DNA of 64,000 nucleotides, from positions 2,889,075 through 2,953,074 of the forward strand of contig CAXIPT010000001.1 of the NCBI GenBank assembly GCA_964030475.1, in the 5' to 3' direction. Every line of letters begins with the position of its first letter. Position 1 is the stretch's first letter. Of this stretch, positions 57,201 through 64,000 are shown piece by piece. A model generated the notes under the pieces. The model had not been told where the DNA came from and searched no databases. It was given only the letters and a program-made list of their open reading frames with translations. Position numbers and translations under genes: made by a program. This stretch comes from Tethya wilhelma. Lineage: Eukaryota > Porifera > Demospongiae > Tethyida > Tethyidae.

Positions 57201-58712
57201 GGGCATTCATCAGTATTCACACATACTCCATTTGCAGTATCGATACTCTGACCTGGTGGACAGCTGCAACCTGGTCTGCACACTGCTATACATCTCCTTG
57301 GATTGCCATTGATAATCTCATTGCATGTTGAGTCACATCCAGCACAAGGAGAACTTGTTTGACCCTTTATTGGACAAGCTAAAGAGAAAGAAAAAAAAAA
57401 GAAATAATTATGGAAGATTTTATTACCAATTTTACGATTAAAAATTTATAGTACATAATTTTCTTACAGTTTTGTGGACATCGATCCAAAGGTACACATC
57501 TATCATTAGCTGTATCGATAACTTGTCCTGAAGGACAAGTGCATCCTGGGGTACACTCAATTGGACAGGTCACCAGCGGTCTGTCACATGTGCCGGAACA
57601 TCGAGCACATTGAGAAAAAACTGCACCTTCCATTTCACATTGTATGGGCCTACATCTAGGACAGCATTGTCCATCAGGTACAAATATTTCTTCTCCTTCA
57701 TCACACACAGGTCTAAGGCACAAAACAGCAGAGCAATCTGGTTGACATATTGGACAGCACTCTCCTTCAGGTGTTACCAGAACTTCATCATCTGCGCACA
57801 ATGGTATTGCACACCGGATAGTTGAACAATCAGGCCCTGGCACACATCTTGGACAGCATTCTCCTTTTGGAGTCTCTAATCTCTGTCCTGCCTCACACAC
57901 AGGTTTAAGGCACAAAACAGCAGTGCAATCTGGTTCACATCTTGGACAGCACTCTCCTTCAGGTGTCACTGCAATCTGACCATCTTCACAGGTTGGAAAG
58001 AGTCCACACCTCACAACTGTGCAATCAGCTACACATTTTGGACAGCATTCTCCCTCGGGGGTCTCCAGTATCTGTCCTGGTCCACACACAGGTCGCAAGC
58101 AAGTAACAGCAGAACAGTCAGAATGACACTCTGGACAACATTGTCCTTCTGGTGTCACTAGAATATTACCAGGCAAGCACCTTAACAGTGGACAGGGCAC
58201 AGCAGAACAGTCAGGACGACATCGGGGGCAACATTGTCCTTCTGGTGTCTCTAACACCTCTCCAGGTCGACATATTGGCCTAGCACACAATACTGCAGAA
58301 CAGTCTGGTGCACAAGATGGGCAGCAATCTCCTTTCAAAACCTTTGGAATTTGGCCAAATGGGCATTGTGGTATATCACATTGTAAAAAACGGCAATCGG
58401 GTACACATCTTAGGCAGCATTCTCCTTCAGGAATTTCAAGTTTCTCTCCTGCTCCACAAACAGGCGGCTCTACAAAACATGAAACAAGAGCACAAATGGG
58501 CGGCAGGGTGGGCTGTTCTTGAGGAGCACCTTCATCAGTTTCCCTTTCTAAGAAGTAACAAATGTGACAAATAAAATAATTATTTGTACATTGTGGATCA
58601 TCAGAATCAATAAGAACTTACTGACTATCTTTGAACCAACACTGGCAGCATATGTGTGATCAACAGCAATAGCTGCAGCCACAAAGAGCAAACAGCAAAC
58701 TCGTCTTATCAT
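54252..58712 (-). CDS. Large secreted VWC-like / TIL / Kunitz multidomain protein
   Basis: The start [20 protein letters not shown] is a signal peptide. The exon region 57480-58480 carries nine ~31-residue Cys repeats of the pattern DCSAVxC..PxC..GxxLETPEGxCCPxC, like short VWC/chordin-type modules. A TIL domain follows ([20 protein letters not shown]), and a second TIL (57190-57380). Three Kunitz domains (about 56790, 56220 and 55640; core [14 protein letters not shown]) alternate with antistasin/WAP-like modules ([18 protein letters not shown]). Later exons repeat [11 protein letters not shown] modules. The end has [20 protein letters not shown], the novel [20 protein letters not shown] module and [14 protein letters not shown]. 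The layout recalls papilin-like matrix protease inhibitors. Inhibition of serine proteases is inferred from the Kunitz domains. Exon order was assembled by eye. Confidence 0.8.
54894..55260. repeat. Duplicated Cys-rich exons
   Basis: Two nearly identical coding blocks, about 54890-55050 and 55085-55250, each encode [18 protein letters not shown] modules and share long exact nucleotide stretches (for example caccattgttgagat, ggattacagaatgcttgtgg). Recent exon duplication within the secreted protein gene. Confidence 0.85.
55620..57080. repeat. Triplicated Kunitz exon block
   Basis: Three blocks (about 55620-56090, 56200-56670 and 56780-57050) carry a Kunitz domain preceded by an antistasin/WAP-like module. 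They keep high nucleotide similarity, for example tcaggcatcgtacattctca. The third lacks part of the upstream module. Confidence 0.8.
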
Positions 58713-59198
58713 CTTCAAAATGTGCAAGAACAAGTTAATAAATGTTTTTTGGTACTAGCCTCACTTACTTTTATAGCCAACTGCTGCAGCTGAGGTACTA
58801 TATCCGTCCTAACAGGAAATTACTTTGCTATACCACTCTCATGACTGATCTTCTCAAGCTTCTGAAAAATATTATCTTGCATCATATCTGCACCTAGAAG
58901 ATGGATTAAAGATTTATAAGGTATCTATTTCGTGGTCAGGCAGGGTTGGGTTGTTATTTAGATTCATATTGTCTAAAAAAATTTACTAAAAAAAAAAACT
59001 GGGAGAAAAAAAAACTATCACTGATAACGCTGCGAACAGGGTTCGAACCTGTGCGGGGAGACCCCATTGGATTTCAAGTCCAACGCCTTAACCACTCGGC
59101 CATCGCAGCTTATGCCGAGAACGTGCTAATAATACAAATTTATTTCAAAATTACAGTTTCTGGCGGGAAAATTCTTCATGATCTACTTCACTGTGCTG
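58713..59198. other. Divergent intergenic region with tRNA-Ser
   Basis: 486 bases between the secreted protein gene (minus) and the coiled-coil gene (plus), containing the minus-strand tRNA-Ser and A-runs. Confidence 0.5.
59028..59109 (-). tRNA. tRNA-Ser (anticodon TGA)
   Basis: 82 bases on the minus strand. Acceptor GCTGCGA pairs with TCGCAGC, with discriminator G. A box is TGGCCGAGTGGTTAAGGC, the anticodon loop GACTTGAAATC, the variable arm GGGGTCTCCCC-type and the B box GGTTCGAACCC. T-runs follow at 59001-59014 on the minus strand. Confidence 0.95.
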
Positions 59199-62100
59199 AT
59201 GGATTCTCATGAAGGTATATATAGACACACTGATAGACCAGTATAAGCTTGCAACTCACAGTACAATCAAGCAAATGGAAATTCATATGTTCTTTCTTTC
59301 AGAACTGGACAAATACTTGGACTTTCTTGACACATCTAGTAGTGCCACTGAAAAGGTCACACTATTTGAACCACTGCCTACTATGAATATTTATTATATC
59401 CACACCATTTACCCAATGTCCAGGATCCTATACTGACCCCCCGAATTGACACAGTATTGCATCAATTCAAGCAGAGAGCTCAGAGTGATTTGCCAGTGGG
59501 TGGTGGTAGTGGGCATATGAACTATGAAACACGACTGATCCACCTTGAAAAGCAACTCACAGAGTTACTTCAAAGGAGTAAGGTAGGCTAGTATAGTCAT
59601 GGTACAGCTATGTTTGAAACTGAATCGTACGCATGACTGTACATGGGCTAGCTGAGTAATTTGGTTTTGGACCATTGTCTATCATAATTATGAGTGGGTG
59701 GTGGGTCCCTGCATGGGAACTAGCTGTAGCGGCATAAGGCTTTAGAGAAAGAGAGATGTGGGGGTTCATGGTGGAAGGACTGTAGGTCTACGTATTTGAC
59801 GACATTGGTAGTCATAATGTACTTCTATGGTAGTTACTTCAACCTCACATGGGATCATGGGATATCTACAAGTATGCCACAGTAGAGATTCTATTCCCAG
59901 GCCTTCTGGAAATCCTTTGCAAGGAACAAAATTCATTTTAGGTGGGTGTTTGGTTTTATGGGTGTTCCTGTAACCTATGGCCTCCTGAACCAAATGTTTG
60001 GGTTGTACTTTTCTTAATGGAGGGCCCAGGATGTGCTGATGCAACCTCGGAGAGTGCAAGCACATCCAAGATGATATATTTATCAAATACTAATACTGTT
60101 AGGTGTATTGTACTATTACGTCCTGTTTGAGTTCTCACCTACCCACCCACTATTATGTTCCAGTCGTCACCCCAAGAAAGCTGCAGAGTCAGAGGACCTG
60201 AACAGCATCAACAGAGTGAGTCAGTACATACTTCACGTATGTGGTCGTTTCCTTAGTAACGGTGAGGTCGGGTTATTCATTGTGTTTATCTCATGCTCCT
60301 CTGATGCACCTGGGAAATGAGAGAGCCAACTAGAGGTCACGATGTTGCAAGACAACATTGACACATTTACTAATGGGAAGTAAAGTGGAGGAATTAAATT
60401 AGTGTGATTTTGAAAGGCTGAGTACCAGGTAGTTACAAAATGAGAAATCGTTAAAAGTCACCACTTAAAACAACTATGAAACATCATTACACACGGAGTA
60501 TCTGTTGTACACGAGGTCAATGATGTTCCTAAGACAAGCTGCTGACTTTGTAAGGATGGAATCGTGTAGGATAACAATGTAGATGAAATGTAATATTAGT
60601 TGCACTCACTGGGAAAAACTAATTTTTAATTTGCTTGGCTACAGCTATAACAATGTAATTGTGATACAGTGTATAGCGGGTAAATTTGGCAAGAATTGAA
60701 TTGAGAATTGGTGAATTATTCTGCAAATTGTCAAATTAAAAATCACTTATACACACGCATACGCATATGAACAATACAGCATGCAGAATTAAATCGTCAA
60801 ATTTAAAATCGCCAATCATGCTAAAATGCGAATTTGCCAAATTTTAAGCCTGCCAAATTTACCCGCTATACGGTACCATGACCTTAACCATTTCACATAC
60901 ACCAGCTGTTGAAGGTACGGGCAGTGACAATACACTCTCTCCTGTCAAGACAAGAGCCCAACACAAAACCACCACAAGATCAATTAGAACAACATCAAGT
61001 GACAGCTCTGCCCACGATGTCCCTAGAGCAAAGACTCGATCTCACCAGACTAAGAGCAGGGACAGATCAGTAGCTAGTCACCGTCCACAAGTCAGCTCAC
61101 TAAAAGATGACCGCAGAACAAAATCAAAGCTGCTAACAGAAACACAGAGCAAAGAGAACACCAAGAAGGACTGCAGCTCTTCATTGCAGGTGAGGCGCAG
61201 TGATATTATCATTTTGATATAAATGTTTTAATTCATCTCTCATACCTTAGGCATTGAGTAAGGAGCTTGATTTAGAGAGAGAGAGAAGGTGGAAAGCTGA
61301 ACAGGCTGCTGGACAGCTTGTACAACATGTTCGGGCGTTGCAATCCCAGTTGAGTGAGGCACAAAAGAGGCACGAACTCACCGTGGTCAAGAATGCACAG
61401 TTAGAGAAGGATGTAGCTCAAGAGAGTGGGGCTGTTTCCACTCTACAACACCAGCTTGAAGAGCTACAGAATGACATAGACAAGAGACAGGAAGAGATTG
61501 ACAGTCTAAGAAAGTGTGAGAGTGATCAAATTAGTACTCTACGCAGCCTTGAAGCCAACTGCCGTCAACTTGAGACAGAGAGAATCCAAGAACGGAATGA
61601 ACTGACATCTCGTCTGAGAGAGAGTGAGGCTACTGCTTCAGGTCACCAGAGAGAGTTAGAAATGATGAAAAAAAGTGCCCGACAGCTGAAAATACAGTTA
61701 CAACAGATGCAGGAATTACTGGCATCAAGGGAAAGAGAACACCAGAAGGAGTTGGAGAAATGCAAACCACTGGATAGTAGAGAGGTAAAGGATACTTGCA
61801 CTTAATTCACTCATAGTAACCAGGATGTGTCGCATGCAGGTCCAGGAGTTGATATCAGCTGAAGTAAAGAGGGAGCATACCCATTCAGAAATGGTGATTG
61901 ACCAGTACAAGCAAAGACACTCCGAACAGCAGAAAGCCTACAAAAACTTAGAGGATGAGTTTCGTATGGCTTTGAGGATTGAAGCGGAGAGATACCAGGA
62001 GCTTCATCGATTGTATAATGATGTATGTTCCTCTGTGGAAGCTTCCAGGCAGACAGCCATTGCTGCTGTGCAGAAGGAACAAAGAGCTACCAATGTAGTC

Positions 62101-62959
62101 TCAGAGCTCACAGCAATAGTCAAAGAACAGAAAGGAAGGATCTCTGAATTGGGCAGGAGCAAAATGGAAGCATTGTGTCAACTAAAAGTTAGTACAATCT
62201 TTACATTGTAGTTAGCTTTGAAGGAGTGTGTTGTTGCTACAGGAGAGAGTGACTGAGTGTGAAGCTGAAGTTGCTAGCAAGAATAAACTAGAGGTGAAAT
62301 TAAAGTTGATAGAAGAGGTGAGTGAAAATTATGAGAGATGTTTGTGAATGTAGAAAATCAATGACACACACTCGTACTCATTTATACTATCATACGATAT
62401 TTCTCTACAGGAGAACTCTCGGCTCTCAGCTCAAGCGACTGCCCAAGAGTCAGTCATAGATGGGCTCAGAGAGGAGAGAAAGCTTTGGGGTAAGGAGCTT
62501 GCACACCAGGGGGCAACTCTAGCTCAGGACAGGGGGAGAATGGAAGCCCAGGTTGATGCACTCTCGCAGGAAGTGAAGTCACTTCAAGAACACTTGCAGA
62601 GTGAGAGAGATGCTAACAGGATCAAGGGAAAACAAATTGAGGATCAGCTGCAAACAATACACCAGTTGAAACAGAGTCTTGTTAGCATTGAACACGAGAC
62701 ACAGAGTAAGGAATTGGACTGGCAAAAAGAACAGCAAAGCTTGCAGCTACAACTTGAGCAAAGCGAAGCAGCCAATCAGGAGTTACAGGTTTAGTTATAG
62801 GTTTTAGTTGAAAAACTTTTCTTTTTTATTTATCAGGGTGTTGCTTATTTTGTGTTGATACTAGGACCAGATTAGTGAGTTGTTTGAACGCAAGGAGCAG
62901 CTTAAAGAGGAAGTGACAAGTGTACAGGAACAACTTGGTCAATGGAAGACAAAACACAG
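59199..62959 (+). CDS. Long coiled-coil protein, 3' end not seen
   Basis: The ATG at 59199 (MDSHE) joins to an exon LDKYLDFLDTSSSATEK, then DPILTPRIDTVLHQFKQRAQ and HMNYETRLIHLEKQLTELLQ. A short exon near 60165 and a basic Ser/Thr/Lys-rich exon (60900-61190) follow. From 61252 onward the sequence is almost continuous heptad-rich coiled coil, for example LDLERERRWKAEQAAGQLVQ and SEAQKRHELTVVKNAQLEKD. The last visible exon ends at 62959 (GQWKTKHR). The composition suggests a centrosomal or cytoskeletal protein, but I cannot name the family. Downstream is a single N (63046), after which TBC1D31 begins without its first exon, so either the gene loses its 3' end at an assembly join or the two are fused. 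Confidence 0.7.
60669..60875. mobile_element. MITE of the ACCGTATAGC family
   Basis: Left end gtatagcgggtaaatttggc is matched inverted by gccaaatttacccgctatac at the right: 20 bases, perfect. Interior AT-rich and non-coding. It lies in an intron of the coiled-coil gene. Confidence 0.7.
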
Positions 62960-63045
62960 GTGGGCAGCATTAGGAGTGTGTGTGTGCACACAGTATCTTG
63001 GTAACCTGTAAATACTTGCATGACTGTAGTCAGTGTTTCTTGAAA

Positions 63046-63046
63046 N
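63046..63046. other. Single N, possible assembly join
   Basis: The second ambiguous base of the window, in the putative intron between the coiled-coil exons and the TBC1D31 exons. Confidence 0.55.
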
Positions 63047-63084
63047 TTACTTAAGACTTGTACTACTGCTTATGCACTATATAG

Positions 63085-64000
63085 GCTGCTGTATGAACTT
63101 AGCAACACTAAAGCTGGACTCACTTCTCAGGGGAAGCATGTACAGTTCACGAAAGTGGCATTTAGTTGCCATGGCAACTGGATGGTAGCTGGTGACCAGC
63201 AGGGAAGCATCTATCGTTTTGACCTTACAAGGAACAGGTGTGCAATTGTTGTTTGTATTACTACTATCGGCTACTCTACTAGATGATTTTCACATGATAG
63301 GTTTAAGCTGGTGGTTCGAGGCGGACACTCCTGTACAGCTCTAGTTTGTTGTATCACTCGTCCCAATGAAGTACTGGTAGCGTTTGCAGACTACTCCATC
63401 AAATGCATCGATGTTGGTGAGTGCCTCTATCCAGCCTCAACACAACCTGATTTCACCTTACTATGTGTGTTGCCTCCATCAGAATCATCTGAGGTGGTGG
63501 TGGCTACACTGAGAGGTCATGAAGCATCGGTCAAGGCCATTTCCTTGCATAGCTCTGGCCGGTATGCTCTGGCTGTGTCCTCACGAGAAGCAGTGCTCTG
63601 GGACTTGGACACCTTTGCACGATGTCGTACGCTCAGTGGAGGACAAGAGGTCGGAGTTCAAGATGTGAGTGGATTATCTTTGAAATTAATTACTTTTCTT
63701 TGTAGTGATTTGTATTTTTTTCCCTCATGTTTTTTTCTTAGGTGTTCTTTCAGCCTATGACAAACACCATCATCACTTGTTTCAAGGACAACTCCATTCA
63801 TGCCTGGGAGGGTGGGTCGCTGGACTACCAGTACCAGATCCCCCCTCCCTACGGTCCTACGCCACACTACAGGGCATTTGCAGCTCCTCAGGATGGTCGG
63901 CTACTGGTGGCTGGAGGAAGGTCTCACTTTTTGCATGTCTGGGAGATGCAGAACAGACAGTTACTGAGGATTGTGCAGCTCCCTACAAAGATCAGAATGA
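63085..64000 (+). CDS. TBC1D31: TBC1 domain family member 31, N-terminal part
   Basis: The start of the TBC1D31 (WDR67) WD40 domain, a centriolar-satellite Rab-GAP-like protein. It reads VQFTKVAFSCHGNWMVAGDQ, GSIYRFDLTRNRFKLVVRGG, CTALVCCITRPNEVLVAFAD and YSIKCIDV. Then come LRGHEASVKAISLHSSGRYA, LWDLDTFARCRTLSGGQEVG, FKDNSIHAWEGGSLDYQYQI and LHVWEMQNRQLLRIVQLPTK. These match family blades in order. The window ends within the domain. The family's first exon (about 30-45 residues) is not found; the first exon seen is in phase with the upstream coiled-coil exon. Confidence 0.9.

Noticed and set aside
59199..62959. Naming the coiled-coil gene as a specific CEP or CCDC protein.
   Set aside because: Coiled-coil sequence is too low in information, and the non-coiled N-terminus did not match a family I know with confidence.

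Overview
The window is nuclear DNA from an animal. Nearly every gene is split by short GT-AG introns, codes with the standard genetic code, and has recognisable animal orthologues (BBS4, CEP76, DENND11, TBC1D31, HERPUD, COTL1, CHMP1, BRD7/9). The gene density, the short introns, the secreted Kunitz/TIL/VWC-like proteins and a selenocysteine MsrA would fit an early-branching marine invertebrate such as a sponge. That assignment is an inference; no diagnostic marker is present.

Layout, left to right (strand): HERPUD-like ER protein (-), glycine cleavage H protein (+), membrane-anchored nucleoside-hydrolase-like protein (-), selenoprotein MsrA with a 3'UTR SECIS (+), MCM4 (-), DENND11 (+), EMC4 (-), NOP10 (+), peroxisomal LONP2 (-), ACTR5 (+), a TRIP13 3' fragment abutting a 3'-truncated BBS4 (both -), an unrecognised type II membrane protein (+), a secreted TIL protein (+), GPAA1 (-), CYC1 (+), COTL1 (+), BRD7/9 (-), CEP76 (+), CHMP1 (-), a large secreted VWC-like/TIL/Kunitz protein (-), a coiled-coil protein (+) and the start of TBC1D31 (+, runs off the window). 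Two tRNA-Ser genes lie on opposite strands near 39.3 kb and 59.0 kb.

The first ten genes alternate strand perfectly, so most genes sit in head-to-head pairs with 55-290 bases between start codons and in tail-to-tail pairs with short 3' gaps. The genes are mostly unrelated housekeeping functions (replication, mitochondrion, ER quality control, peroxisome, chromatin, cilium/centrosome). Shared promoters, not shared pathways, appear to organise the locus.

Main points of interest: (1) an in-frame TGA exactly at the catalytic cysteine of MsrA plus a well-formed form-2 SECIS about 200 bases after the stop codon; (2) a roughly 770-base tandem duplication, about 1,013 bases apart, that copies the convergent 3' ends of two genes at once; (3) an unrecognised cysteine-rich C-terminal module shared by the two secreted proteins about 20 kb apart; (4) two single-N positions, each between two incomplete genes, that look like assembly joins; (5) small inverted-repeat elements in several introns.
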